Part shown: positions 9,880 to 18,713 of the stretch, piece after piece
Numbering within the stretch: the stretch's first letter is position 1
How the letters are laid out: the number at the start of each line of letters is the position of its first letter
NCBI GenBank assembly: GCA_964202895.1
Contig: CAXNJM010000001.1
Location: forward strand, 806,001-870,000
Source of the DNA: JAJTDS01 sp964202895
GTDB lineage: Bacteria; Pseudomonadota; Alphaproteobacteria; Rickettsiales; UBA1997
DNA: 64,000 bases
Reading direction: 5' to 3'
Notes under the pieces: generated by a model
Seen by the model: the letters and a program-made list of their open reading frames with translations, nothing else
The model's database searches: none
Told to the model about the DNA's origin: nothing
Made by a program: the position numbers and the translations under genes

Positions 9880-10692
9880 CTAATCTTTAACAATTGAAAT
9901 ATCTGGAGCATCGGGATTCTTCATTCCAATAATGTGGTATCCAGCATCAACATGAATAACTTCTCCCGTAACTCCACTACCAAGTTCAGATAGAAGGAAA
10001 ACAGCAGAACCTCCAACATCTTTGAGGTCAATATTTCTTCTTAAGGGAGAGTTGTATTCATTCCATTTAAATATAAGGCGGAAATCGCCAATTCCACTAG
10101 CAGCCAATGTTTTTACAGGTCCAGCAGATATCGCATTAACTCTAACATTATCTTTCCCCATATCCATCGCCAAATATCTTACACTAGATTCTAAGGCCGC
10201 CTTAGCAACTCCCATAACATTATAATGAGGCATTACTTTTTCAGCACCATAATAGCTAAGGGTTACAACACTACCGCCACCAGCTTTTTTGAATAAGGGC
10301 TCCGCAGCCTTGCAAACAGAAGCTAAAGAAAAGGCAGATATATTCATTGTATTAGCAAAATTTTTTGCCGAAGTGTCAAGATATTTACCTCTAAGCTCTT
10401 CCTTGTCTGAATATGCAATAGCATGAACTAGAAAATCTAACTTACCCCATTCTTTATCAATTGTTGCGAAAGCTTCGTCAACGGATGCTTGATCTGTTAC
10501 ATCGCAAGGAATAACTATTTTTGAACCAACTGATTCAGCGAGGGGCTCAACTCTTTTTTGCAGAGCCTCGCCTTGGAAAGTAAAAGCCAAATCAGCCCCA
10601 AACCTTTTTGCTTCTTCTGCTATTCCCCAAGCAATTGAACGATTATTAGCTACACCCATTATTAGTCCTTTTTTACCTGCAAGAAGTGTCAT
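9880..10692 (-). CDS. fabI: Enoyl-[acyl-carrier-protein] reductase FabI
   Basis: FabI performs the last, NADH-dependent step of each round of type II fatty-acid elongation. The 270-residue protein has the divergent SDR nucleotide motif GVANNRSIAWGIA (residues 13-25) and FLVHAIAYSD. The FabI-type catalytic triad is in SYYGAEKVMPHYNVMGVAKA, with Tyr and Lys spaced as in the family. Unusually long identity to standard FabI makes the call firm. The conserved nucleotide motif and Tyr/Lys arrangement suggest the usual triclosan-type inhibitor pocket is present. It appears monocistronic, with 106 nt separating it from leuD upstream. Confidence 0.97.
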   Translation of the reverse strand: MTLLAGKKGLIMGVANNRSIAWGIAEEAKRFGADLAFTFQGEALQKRVEPLAESVGSKIVIPCDVTDQASVDEAFATIDKEWGKLDFLVHAIAYSDKEELRGKYLDTSAKNFANTMNISAFSLASVCKAAEPLFKKAGGGSVVTLSYYGAEKVMPHYNVMGVAKAALESSVRYLAMDMGKDNVRVNAISAGPVKTLAASGIGDFRLIFKWNEYNSPLRRNIDLKDVGGSAVFLLSELGSGVTGEVIHVDAGYHIIGMKNPDAPDISIVKD

Positions 10693-10798
10693 AATTTAAT
10701 TATTTTGTTAATTTATATTGATCTAGTTTGAAATTTTAAACCAACAATTTAAGTTTTTTAAATTGGCTTTATAAAACAAACATAATGGACGAATGGAA

Positions 10799-11404
10799 CT
10801 AAGCCCATAGCCACGTTAACTTACTTTGATTTTTTTTTTCAAAATCTGAAATTTGAGAACTTTCTTTCAGGGTAAGAGCTATGTCGTCTAAACCTTCAAT
10901 AAGCTTCTCTTTATTTGCAGAGTCTATATTAAATTCGTAAACCTTATTTTGTGCAAATATCTTTTGCTCTTGTAAATCAACTCTGAAGAAGTTATCTGTT
11001 TTTTTTGAAAAATCAAGCAATTCATCAATTATTTTATTTTCAATAATAATGGGCAATATTCCGTTTTTAAAACAGTTATTAAAAAATATATCTGCAAAAG
11101 ATGGAGCGATAATTACTCTAAAGCCAAAATCTAGCAATGCCCAAGGGGCATGCTCTCTACTAGAACCACAACCAAAATTATCTTTAGCAATTAAAATTTG
11201 AGAATTTTTATATTCATTTTTATTAAGAATGAAATCTGATACCTCTTCTCCATTAATATCGTATCTCATCTCGTAAAACAGGCTTTTACCTAACCCTGTT
11301 CTTTCTATGGTAGTTAGAAATTGCTTTGGAATTATCATATCTGTATCGATATTGATAATCGGCATTGGAGTTGCAATTGAGGCAATATTATTAAATTTCT
11401 GCAT
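10799..11404 (-). CDS. leuD: 3-isopropylmalate dehydratase small subunit LeuD
   Basis: LeuD is the small subunit of isopropylmalate isomerase, the second step of leucine synthesis, working with the iron-sulfur LeuC. The 201-residue product contains NIDTDMIIPKQFL near the N-terminus and the swivelling-domain motif NFGCGSSREHAPWAL (about residues 74-88). It ends in a Trp-rich tail typical of LeuD. LeuC is not in the window. A leucine-pathway gene is unusual for Rickettsiales and supports a lineage with retained biosynthesis. Confidence 0.96.
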   Translation of the reverse strand: MQKFNNIASIATPMPIINIDTDMIIPKQFLTTIERTGLGKSLFYEMRYDINGEEVSDFILNKNEYKNSQILIAKDNFGCGSSREHAPWALLDFGFRVIIAPSFADIFFNNCFKNGILPIIIENKIIDELLDFSKKTDNFFRVDLQEQKIFAQNKVYEFNIDSANKEKLIEGLDDIALTLKESSQISDFEKKNQSKLTWLWA

Positions 11405-11420
11405 TTAGTTAATAGATATA

Positions 11421-11978
11421 TTATTTTTTATTGAATTCTACACATTCGCCATTTGAAATGTAGGCATCTAAACCAATGGTTGAGATTGCTTTATAGCGAC
11501 TATTTCCTAGCACTCTGATCAAAACTCCTGCTGAGCCCTCAGTTTGAATATTGAAAAAAACTCCTGTTTGACTAAAATCAGCCGGATAATCGTTGCATTT
11601 ATTGATATCGTTTACCAAACAAACAGAAACTTTATTTTTGCCCTTGTCAAGAATTAAAGCATTTTCAACCTCTCTGGTTAGACATTCTTTTTTAGTGCAA
11701 ATAAAGGCGGTTTTAGGAATGCATTTTAGAACTTTCCAATCATGAGATAATTTAAAATATTGCTCAGCTTCAATCAAAGTTTTTTTAAAATCAAATTGTT
11801 CAGTTTTTAAAGATTCATTTGCAATATTTTCTTTTTTTGTTATTTTTTCCTGATCTAGCTTGAGTTCGATTTTAGGCTTCTGTTCTAACAAAGAGTTGTC
11901 TTTTACCTCTAAATTTACCTGCGCTAATAAAGGTTGATTTAAAAATATTAAAAATATTAAAAGAGAGATTTTTTTCAT
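11421..11978 (-). CDS. Putative periplasmic protein, Cys-containing
   Basis: I do not recognise this family. The 185-residue product begins with a clear Sec signal peptide (residues 1-19, KKISLLIFLIFL core, cleavage after LLAQ or nearby). A Lys/Glu-rich linker to about residue 75 follows, then a compact C-terminal domain with several cysteines (KCIPK, FICTKKEC, VCLVNDINKC, GECVEF) that could form disulfides. It lies 16 nt upstream of leuD and 8 nt downstream of dps on the same strand. Transcription with dps is plausible, but a functional link is not shown. Confidence 0.7.
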   Translation of the reverse strand: MKKISLLIFLIFLNQPLLAQVNLEVKDNSLLEQKPKIELKLDQEKITKKENIANESLKTEQFDFKKTLIEAEQYFKLSHDWKVLKCIPKTAFICTKKECLTREVENALILDKGKNKVSVCLVNDINKCNDYPADFSQTGVFFNIQTEGSAGVLIRVLGNSRYKAISTIGLDAYISNGECVEFNKK

Positions 11979-11986
11979 TGTTTTAT

Positions 11987-12424
11987 CTATTGATTAATTG
12001 ATTGTAGCATCCATAAAGCCTTTTGGTGGACTTGTATTCTTCGGATAAATAAATCTGCAGTTCCTTCATCTTTGTTATCTTGTGCAATTTTAATAGCTTC
12101 TAAAAGGCTATCAATAATGGTTTGATGCCCTGTTGCAAGGTCAGAAACCATTTTTTCTGCATTATTGCTTTTCTTAGGTGCTGTTATTTGGCTATTTTGG
12201 CTAAAATATAAAAGATCAGCCTCAACCAAAACCCCAAAAGATCTTATTCTTTCTGCAATCTCGTCAATTGCGGTAAATAACTCTTGATATTGATCTCCAA
12301 ATAGCTGATGCAATGCCACGAAGTTAGAGCCAACAACATTCCAATGATAATTCTGGGTTTTTATCGTAAGAGCATAAGAGTTGCTCAAAAGCAATTCTAG
12401 TTTTGTAACTAATTTGTTAGACAT
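11987..12424 (-). CDS. dps: Dps-family ferritin-like DNA-protection protein
   Basis: Dps proteins form 12-subunit cages that oxidise and store iron and protect DNA from peroxide. The 145-residue product carries the Dps ferroxidase signature across TQNYHWNVVGSNFVALHQLF and YQELFTAIDEIAERIRSFG, with the His, Asp and Glu ligands at the subunit interface kept. The N-terminus lacks a long Lys-rich tail, so DNA binding may be weak. It sits between ald and the periplasmic unknown on the - strand. Confidence 0.92.
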   Translation of the reverse strand: MSNKLVTKLELLLSNSYALTIKTQNYHWNVVGSNFVALHQLFGDQYQELFTAIDEIAERIRSFGVLVEADLLYFSQNSQITAPKKSNNAEKMVSDLATGHQTIIDSLLEAIKIAQDNKDEGTADLFIRRIQVHQKALWMLQSINQ

Positions 12425-12457
12425 AATACTATTCTTGTTTTTTTAAGTTAAAAAATA

Positions 12458-13570
12458 TTAAAGAAAATCAACTGGGTTGAAGAATCTGTAGTCGAGAGCC
12501 TTAGCAACTTCTGGATGAGTTATTTTGCCATCATGAATATTAAGGCCATTTAAAAGATTTTTATCTTGCAACAAAGCTTTTTGATAACCTTTATTGGCAA
12601 TTGCCAAAGTAAATGGCAAGGTTGAATTTTCAAGAGCTTGTGTGGATGTTCTAGCAACGGCACCCGGCATATTGGTGACACAATAGTGAACTACCTCATC
12701 AACTAAGAATGTAGGTTCGCTATGAGAAGTTGGCTTGCTGGTTTCAAAGCAACCGCCTTGATCGATTGATATATCAACGATTGCAGAACCTTTTTTCATT
12801 TTTTTAATCATTTGATGAGAAACAACTTTTGGTGCTGTTGCACCCGGAACTAACACTGCTCCAATGACAAGATCAGCCTCTATTATTGATTTTTCAATAT
12901 TTTGAGTTGAGGCATAAAGAATTGATGCAGTATTACCAAATATATCAGATAGGTATCTTATGCGGGATAATGATTTATCTAATATTGTAACTTCCGCACC
13001 CATACCAATTGCAACTTTTGCAGAGTTTGTTCCAGCAACACCGCCACCAATTACAACAACTTTACCTCTTGCAACTCCCGGTACACCGCCTAGCAAAACC
13101 CCTCTTCCATTTTGAGATTTTTCAAGAGCTCTTGCTCCTGCTTGAATGGCAAGCTTTCCCGCAACTTCGCTCATTGGAGCAAGCAATGGTAGGCTTCCGT
13201 CATTTGCGGTAACAGTTTCGAAAGCAATAGCATGACAACCTGAATTGATTAACATTTGAGTAAGTTGAGGCTCGGCAGCTAAATGCAAGTAAGAAAAAAT
13301 TATTTGTTCTTTTTTAATTAATTGGCACTCTGATTTTTGAGGCTCCTTAACTTTTAGAATCATTTGACTTTGTTGGTATATTTCAACAGCGGAATCAAGA
13401 ATTAAGGCTCCTGCATTTTGATATTGCTCATCGGTAAAATCAATCGCTAACCCAGCCGATTTTTCTACTAAAACTTTATGACCAGATTTTACTAGCTCTG
13501 CAACCCCAGCAGGAGTAGCTCCAACTCTATATTCGTGGTTTTTTATTTCTTTAGGAATGCCAATAATCAT
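12458..13570 (-). CDS. ald: Alanine dehydrogenase
   Basis: Ald interconverts L-alanine and pyruvate plus ammonia with NAD+. The 370-residue length is standard. The substrate domain begins MIIGIPKEIKNHEYRVGATP, the Lys in VKVKEPQ-like ILKVKEPQ and His in YLHLAAEPQ are the active-site residues, and the Rossmann motif VVIGGGVAGTNSAKVAIGMGAEVTILD is near residue 170. VDISIDQGGCFETS and MPGAVARTST also match Ald. It suggests use of alanine as carbon or nitrogen source. It is divergent from the mla cluster. Confidence 0.97.
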   Translation of the reverse strand: MIIGIPKEIKNHEYRVGATPAGVAELVKSGHKVLVEKSAGLAIDFTDEQYQNAGALILDSAVEIYQQSQMILKVKEPQKSECQLIKKEQIIFSYLHLAAEPQLTQMLINSGCHAIAFETVTANDGSLPLLAPMSEVAGKLAIQAGARALEKSQNGRGVLLGGVPGVARGKVVVIGGGVAGTNSAKVAIGMGAEVTILDKSLSRIRYLSDIFGNTASILYASTQNIEKSIIEADLVIGAVLVPGATAPKVVSHQMIKKMKKGSAIVDISIDQGGCFETSKPTSHSEPTFLVDEVVHYCVTNMPGAVARTSTQALENSTLPFTLAIANKGYQKALLQDKNLLNGLNIHDGKITHPEVAKALDYRFFNPVDFL

Positions 13571-13678
13571 AATGAATGTGCGTTTATTTTTAAAATTAAG
13601 AAGAATGAAACATATTTTTTAATTCAAAAAAACAAAAATGCAAAACATTTTTATTTTATAATTATTTAAAAAAATTAA

Positions 13679-13707
13679 TTGACTTGCAAATTGATAAAAT
13701 TTATAAC
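13679..13707 (+). promoter_or_regulatory. Sigma-70-type promoter before the TPR-mlaA-mlaC genes
   Basis: A TTGACT -35 box (13679-13684) and a TATAAC -10 box (13702-13707) are separated by exactly 17 bp, 58 nt before the TPR gene start. It lies in the 195-bp divergent gap with ald and points toward the mla genes. Confidence 0.55.
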
Positions 13708-13765
13708 TGCGGAAGTTAACTTACAATCAAGCAAATAAAAGGCATCTTAACTAAAATTAACAGCT

Positions 13766-14176
13766 ATGTTTAGAATTATAAAGAATTTAGTTTCAAGTCT
13801 AAATTCCCAAAAAGAGAATAATGGAAATATTGCAAAATTAAAAAACTTTGCAAATCTCAATTATAGCAATCTTACTGAAGAATATAATTTAATAAAAAAT
13901 AAATTTGATAACCTGCTTGAAACAAATTACAATCAGGGTCTAAATCATTTGTCAAACAATAAAATATCTGAAGCGATTTTTCGCTTTCGATTCATTAAGA
14001 AATTTTGGCCTAATCATCTTGATTCCTACTACCAGCTTGCTATATGCTACTTAAAAAAAGAAAAAACAGCAGAAGCAAAAAATATTTTACAAGAACTATT
14101 CACAAAAAAACCCGATTATAATAATCAAGATGCAATCAATCTTTTCAATAGCCTAAACAATATAAAATCAAATTAA
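13766..14176 (+). CDS. Small TPR-repeat protein
   Basis: A 136-residue protein with a tetratricopeptide-like C-terminal half: NYNQGLNHLSNNKISEAIFRFRFIKKFWPNH and DSYYQLAICYLKKEKTAEAKNILQELF each give a helix-turn-helix repeat of about 34 residues. The N-terminal 45 residues are polar and show no signal peptide. It is the first gene behind the promoter at 13679-13707 and is separated from mlaA by one nucleotide, so an envelope-related scaffold role is possible. Function is otherwise unknown. Confidence 0.75.
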   Translation: MFRIIKNLVSSLNSQKENNGNIAKLKNFANLNYSNLTEEYNLIKNKFDNLLETNYNQGLNHLSNNKISEAIFRFRFIKKFWPNHLDSYYQLAICYLKKEKTAEAKNILQELFTKKPDYNNQDAINLFNSLNNIKSN

Positions 14177-14177
14177 A

Positions 14178-14972
14178 TTGCTAAAATTTATAAAAACATT
14201 ACAACATAAATTAATAATCTTAACATTTCTTAGCCTTTTTTCGCAAATTAACTTAGCTAAAGCGGAAATCTCAGCAAATAGAAAAATTGAACTAAAAAAT
14301 AGTGAAGATGAATTTAATTTCGAAGAAGATGAATCTAGTGCACTAAAAATTAATGATCCATTTGAAAAAATTAACCGTCAAACCTATAAATTTAATAATC
14401 TAGTTGATAAAGCATTATTAAAACCAATTGTAAATTTATATCGCTACACTCCCCAACCAATCAGGAAGGCAACAAGAAATTTTTTAAATAATCTATCTTT
14501 ACCCCTATCCGCCTTAAATTCACTGCTTCAAGGCAAAATAGATAATTCTCTGGCAAATACATCGACTTTTTTAATTAATTCAACGATAGGAATATTTGGA
14601 ACAATTGATATCGCATCTAATAGAGGGCTCCTATACAATAAAGAAGATTTCGGACAAACTCTTGGCAGTTATGGCATAAAATCTGGTCCATACATTGTGC
14701 TACCCATTCTAGGGCCTAGCTCAACATTAAATTTAGCGGGCGAAATAATGGATAGAACAATTAGCCCGCTTGGCTTTAACTCTCTAAATTTACTTTCAAA
14801 ACAACCGCTATTAAAAAATGAAAATAGACTTATTTTAGCCATCACCTCGGCAATTGATAAAAGAGAACAACTTGATCCTTTAATAACTAGTGTCAATCAA
14901 GAATCTCTTGACCCTTATGCTACAGTTCGTAGTGCTTACTTACAAAATCGTCAATTTGAAATATCAAAATAA
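14178..14972 (+). CDS. mlaA: MlaA (VacJ) phospholipid transport protein
   Basis: MlaA sits in the outer membrane and removes misplaced phospholipids from the outer leaflet, passing them to MlaC. The 264-residue product has the MlaA signature NDPFEKINRQTYKFNN (about residues 57-72), YRYTPQPIRKATRNFLNNLSLPLSALNSLLQG, and DFGQTLGSYGIKSGPYIVLPILGPSS. The start is a TTG one nucleotide after the TPR gene stop. The signal peptide ends near LAKAEIS and has no lipobox cysteine, unlike the lipoprotein form in Escherichia coli. It is followed directly by mlaC, which supports the call. Confidence 0.93.
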   Translation: MLKFIKTLQHKLIILTFLSLFSQINLAKAEISANRKIELKNSEDEFNFEEDESSALKINDPFEKINRQTYKFNNLVDKALLKPIVNLYRYTPQPIRKATRNFLNNLSLPLSALNSLLQGKIDNSLANTSTFLINSTIGIFGTIDIASNRGLLYNKEDFGQTLGSYGIKSGPYIVLPILGPSSTLNLAGEIMDRTISPLGFNSLNLLSKQPLLKNENRLILAITSAIDKREQLDPLITSVNQESLDPYATVRSAYLQNRQFEISK

Positions 14973-14989
14973 CTGTTAATTTCTCAACT

Positions 14990-15577
14990 ATGAAAAATTT
15001 CTTACAAAATATTATTATTGCAATCTTTTCTATTTTTGCAATTCAGGCAAATGCAGCAAACATTTCGCAGGCCAATTCATTAATTGAAGGGCTTGGAAAT
15101 TCTATTAATAAAATTATTAGCAAAAAAAATCTCGATGAAAAAACAAAGATGCAACAAATAGTTATTGAACTTGACAATATAATCGATGCGGAATGGATGT
15201 CTAGATTTGCGCTTGGCAAGCATTTTAAAACCTTGAGTAAAGATCAGCAACAAAATTTTATCAAAATTTATCGCGAATATCTAGTAAAAATATATGCCCC
15301 CAAAATTAAAGGCTATAGCGGTCTAAAATTCAATATTATTCAAGCTCTAGAGCAAGGAAATTTTATTATTGTTAAGGCGGAATTTTTTCCTCTTAATGGC
15401 AATAAGATTAATATGAATTTTAAAATAAAACAAAAAGAAGAAAAATCTAAAATAGTTGATTTTATTGCCGAGGGTGTAAGCTTTATTGAAACTCAAAGAT
15501 CAGAAATTAACTCTGCCATCAACAATAATGGCATTGAAGCCCTAATTGCAGATTTAGAAAAAAAAGCTAAAATTTAA
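14990..15577 (+). CDS. mlaC: MlaC periplasmic phospholipid-binding protein
   Basis: MlaC ferries phospholipids between MlaA in the outer membrane and the MlaFEDB ABC transporter in the inner membrane. The 195-residue protein has a signal peptide (residues 1-22, ending ANAAN) and the Tol_Tol_Ttg2 fold: MQQIVIELDNIIDAEWMSRFALGKHFKTLSKDQQQNFIKIYREYLVKIYAPKI, a pattern shared across the family. It lies 17 nt after mlaA. The transporter genes are not in the window. It converges on kdsD with a 10-nt gap. Confidence 0.92.
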   Translation: MKNFLQNIIIAIFSIFAIQANAANISQANSLIEGLGNSINKIISKKNLDEKTKMQQIVIELDNIIDAEWMSRFALGKHFKTLSKDQQQNFIKIYREYLVKIYAPKIKGYSGLKFNIIQALEQGNFIIVKAEFFPLNGNKINMNFKIKQKEEKSKIVDFIAEGVSFIETQRSEINSAINNNGIEALIADLEKKAKI

Positions 15578-15587
15578 TTTAATAATT

Positions 15588-16595
15588 TTAAAAGCCGATT
15601 CTAAGGCAATCTTGTAGGTTTATAATTCCCAAAATATTTGTTTGAATATTTTTTTCTTCATCGCTTACAATAAGACTAGTAATTGAATTTTTATTCATTA
15701 TTGCAACCGCCTCAACCACAAGCATCTCTTGATTGATCGTTAAAGGCGAATGAGTCATTATTGCGAATGCTGTTTGATTCATAAATTCGTTGCCATCAAT
15801 CTTTTTGCAAATATTTCTCCTTAAGTCTCCATCGGTAATTATACCAATCAATTTATTGTTATCATCAACAACCGCGGTACAACCTAAGCATTTAGAAGTA
15901 ATTTCTAACAAAACTTCTTCTATTTTACTACCTTGATTAACCTTAGCAATAGATACACCAACTCTCATTACAGATTTTACTTTCAATAAATCAAGGCCCA
16001 ACTTACCGCCCGGATGAAAATGTCGATATTGATTATCATCAAATTTTTTTTCATTAATTAAGCTTACTGCAATTGCATCGCCAAGAGCAAGCATCATTGT
16101 TGTTGATGTTGTTGGCGCCTTAACAAGATTAGCTTCGGGAATATTTGGTAAAATGAGTTTTACATCGCTCAATTTTGCCAATTCTGAATTAGCATTTCTA
16201 GTAATGCCAATAATTGGAATTGAGAATTTTTTGCAATAATAAATAATATCTTGCATTTCTTTGTTATTGCCAGAATTTGAAAGCAGAATTATAATGTCGT
16301 TTTTTGAGATCATTCCTAAATCGCCATGACTAGCTTCCGCGGGATGAATGAAAAAGGCAGGACTACCAGTTGAAGCAAGAGTTGCTGAGATTTTATTGGC
16401 TATGTGCCCACTTTTCCCCATTCCGCTTAAAATTATTCTACCCAAACCGCCAGATTGACATTTCATTATCAAAGAAATTGCTTCCAGGTAGTCTTCATTA
16501 AAAAAATCTATCATTGCTTCAAGCCCGATGATTTCTTGCTTTATGGTTTCTTTTGCTGAAATTATTGGGTCGCTACTAAAATTAAATTTTTTCAT
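15588..16595 (-). CDS. kdsD: Arabinose-5-phosphate isomerase KdsD/KpsF
   Basis: KdsD makes arabinose 5-phosphate from ribulose 5-phosphate, the first step to the Kdo sugar of LPS. The 335-residue protein has an N-terminal SIS domain with GRIILSGMGKSGHIANKISATLASTGSPAFFIHPAEASHGDLGMI, and two C-terminal CBS domains (from about residue 205, VMR and GIITDGDLRR). The HPAEASHGDLG segment contains the family's active-site His. It is followed downstream by mlaC on the other strand and lies 7 nt after glmM, linking two sugar-phosphate enzymes of the cell envelope. Confidence 0.95.
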   Translation of the reverse strand: MKKFNFSSDPIISAKETIKQEIIGLEAMIDFFNEDYLEAISLIMKCQSGGLGRIILSGMGKSGHIANKISATLASTGSPAFFIHPAEASHGDLGMISKNDIIILLSNSGNNKEMQDIIYYCKKFSIPIIGITRNANSELAKLSDVKLILPNIPEANLVKAPTTSTTMMLALGDAIAVSLINEKKFDDNQYRHFHPGGKLGLDLLKVKSVMRVGVSIAKVNQGSKIEEVLLEITSKCLGCTAVVDDNNKLIGIITDGDLRRNICKKIDGNEFMNQTAFAIMTHSPLTINQEMLVVEAVAIMNKNSITSLIVSDEEKNIQTNILGIINLQDCLRIGF

Positions 16596-16602
16596 TTTGT
16601 AA

Positions 16603-17973
16603 TTATTGATCTTTTTGTTTAATAAAATTAGCTATTTTCTCTGCAATAATGTTTATTTGCTCTTCATTCTCGCCCTCAACCATTATTCTAATTAGATTCT
16701 CGGTTCCAGATTTTCTAACTAATATTCTGCCATTTTTTTTGATTTTTTCTTCTTCTTGCTTGATTAAATTTAAAACATCTTGATTTTCTAGTGGACTGTA
16801 AACACGATTGGCAATTTTAATATTAACCAAAACCTGCGGATTTAAATTAAATATTTTCGCCAAATCGCTCATTTTTTTGCCACTTGACTTTAGGATTGAC
16901 AATAATTTTAAACTCGCAACCAAACCATCGCCAGTAGAGGAAAAATCGCTCAAAACAATATGCCCAGACTGCTCACCGCCAAAATTACAATTATTATTTT
17001 TAATCCCCTCAAGAACATATCTATCACCAACTCCAACTCTAATTGTTGATATACCAAGATATTCAAGATATTTTTCAATCGCAAGATTAGACATTTGTGT
17101 AATCACGACTTTATCTTGCTTTAATAGACCGCTTGAATGGAGCTCTTCAGCAATTAGGGCAATAATTTTATCGCCGTGAACAACTTCGCCATTTTCATCA
17201 ACTACCGCAAGACGATCTGCATCGCCATCAAGAGCGATGCCAATATCTGCTTTTACTAATTTTACTTTATCTTGCAAGGATTTTAGATGGGTTGAACCGC
17301 ATTCTTCATTAATATTAAAGCCATCGGGCTGATTATTTATAATTATTGTTTCGGCACCAAGTTCATTAAATATTGTGCCCGCAATGCTATAGGAAGCACC
17401 ATTAGCACAATCAACAACTATTCTTAAACCTTCAAGAGATTTATCTTTTGGAAAAGAATTTTTAACAAATTCAATGTAACGACCTCTGGCATCTTCAATT
17501 CTCTTAACTCTACCAAGATTTCTATCGGTTGAAAAATTATTAGTTAAATCGCTATCGATTAAAGCCTCTATTTCAAGCTCCATTTCATCGCTAAGCTTAT
17601 TGCCATTGCCATCAAAGATTTTAATACCATTATCATAATAAGGATTATGAGATGCGGAAATCATGATGCCAATATCCGCTCTCATCGATTTAGTGATCAT
17701 TGATATTGCTGGAGTTGGCAAAGGACCGACTAGAAATACTTCAATTCCAACGGAGGCAAGCCCAGCGGTAATTGCAGATTCAATAACATAGCCAGAGAGG
17801 CGGGTGTCTTTCCCTATTACTACTCTGTGCAATTTCTGGTTATTGGCACTTGAAAACTTAACCCCGACAGCAATTCCAATTTTAAGAGCAATTTCCGCAG
17901 TCATGGGAAATTTTCCAACCTTGCCACGAATTCCATCGGTGCCAAAATATTTACGAGACTTCTTGTGATTCAT
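16603..17973 (-). CDS. glmM: Phosphoglucosamine mutase GlmM
   Basis: GlmM turns glucosamine 6-phosphate into glucosamine 1-phosphate on the route to UDP-GlcNAc for peptidoglycan and LPS. The 456-residue length is typical. Motifs are YFGTDGIRG at the N-terminus, the catalytic phosphoserine in ISASHNPYYDNGIK (about residue 105), the Mg2+ loop DGDADR (about 247-252), GGEQSGHI for sugar recognition, and the phosphate-binding RKSGTENLIRIMVEG at the C-terminus. It lies 3 nt downstream of the terC gene and 7 nt before kdsD. Confidence 0.97.
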   Translation of the reverse strand: MNHKKSRKYFGTDGIRGKVGKFPMTAEIALKIGIAVGVKFSSANNQKLHRVVIGKDTRLSGYVIESAITAGLASVGIEVFLVGPLPTPAISMITKSMRADIGIMISASHNPYYDNGIKIFDGNGNKLSDEMELEIEALIDSDLTNNFSTDRNLGRVKRIEDARGRYIEFVKNSFPKDKSLEGLRIVVDCANGASYSIAGTIFNELGAETIIINNQPDGFNINEECGSTHLKSLQDKVKLVKADIGIALDGDADRLAVVDENGEVVHGDKIIALIAEELHSSGLLKQDKVVITQMSNLAIEKYLEYLGISTIRVGVGDRYVLEGIKNNNCNFGGEQSGHIVLSDFSSTGDGLVASLKLLSILKSSGKKMSDLAKIFNLNPQVLVNIKIANRVYSPLENQDVLNLIKQEEEKIKKNGRILVRKSGTENLIRIMVEGENEEQINIIAEKIANFIKQKDQ

Positions 17974-17976
17974 CGA

Positions 17977-18696
17977 CTAAACTCTTTTATTGGCAATAAT
18001 ATTTATTATCTCAACACCTAAAGTAAAGAATAAAGCAAAATATAAATAGGTTTTTTCAATTTCAATATTAAAACCATCAGCAAATAATATTACTCCAACC
18101 AAGAATATAAAGGCTAGAGCTATAATTTTTAAAGACGGATATTTTGCTAAAAAATCACTAATATATTCAGAACAAATCAACATAACAATCATCGAAACAA
18201 TAACTGCAGAGATGATTAATTGAATATTGTTAGTCATTCCAACCGCTGTAATTACTGAATCAAAAGAGAAAACGAAATCTATCATTGAAATTTGCAATAT
18301 AGCTAATAATAAAGATTTTTTATTATGAGGTTTTTTAGCATCTTTTTTATCATCTTCAACGCCCCCCTTAATAATGTCTCCGTATAGTTCATAACCACTT
18401 TTTGCCATTAAAAATAAACCGCCAAGAATTAGCAAAATGCTTTTCCAAGAAATTTCCGCACGAAATATTGTGAATAATGGCTCGGTTAAACCCATTATCC
18501 AAGATAAGGTTAAAAGCATTAAAATTCTAATAATCAAGGCGAGAGATAGACCAAATATTCTTGCGGTTTTTTTAATATTTTTTGGCAATTTATAAACTAC
18601 CAAAGCAATAAATATTAAATTATCAATACCAAGAATAATTTCAAGGAATGAAAGAGTAATAAAGCTAATTATTAGCGAATGATCAAAAATAGGCAT
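17977..18696 (-). CDS. TerC-family integral membrane protein
   Basis: A 239-residue polytopic membrane protein with seven hydrophobic segments. TerC motifs are FLEIILGIDNLIFIALV (about residues 17-33), with the acidic residues thought to bind metal, and the symmetrical SMIDFVFSFDSVITAVGMT (about 136-154). The family is linked to tellurite resistance and, in studied members, to manganese export at the Sec translocon. The substrate here is not determinable. It is tightly coupled to glmM (3 nt). Confidence 0.9.
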   Translation of the reverse strand: MPIFDHSLIISFITLSFLEIILGIDNLIFIALVVYKLPKNIKKTARIFGLSLALIIRILMLLTLSWIMGLTEPLFTIFRAEISWKSILLILGGLFLMAKSGYELYGDIIKGGVEDDKKDAKKPHNKKSLLLAILQISMIDFVFSFDSVITAVGMTNNIQLIISAVIVSMIVMLICSEYISDFLAKYPSLKIIALAFIFLVGVILFADGFNIEIEKTYLYFALFFTLGVEIINIIANKRV

Positions 18697-18713
18697 TGTT
18701 AAGTTTATGTTGT

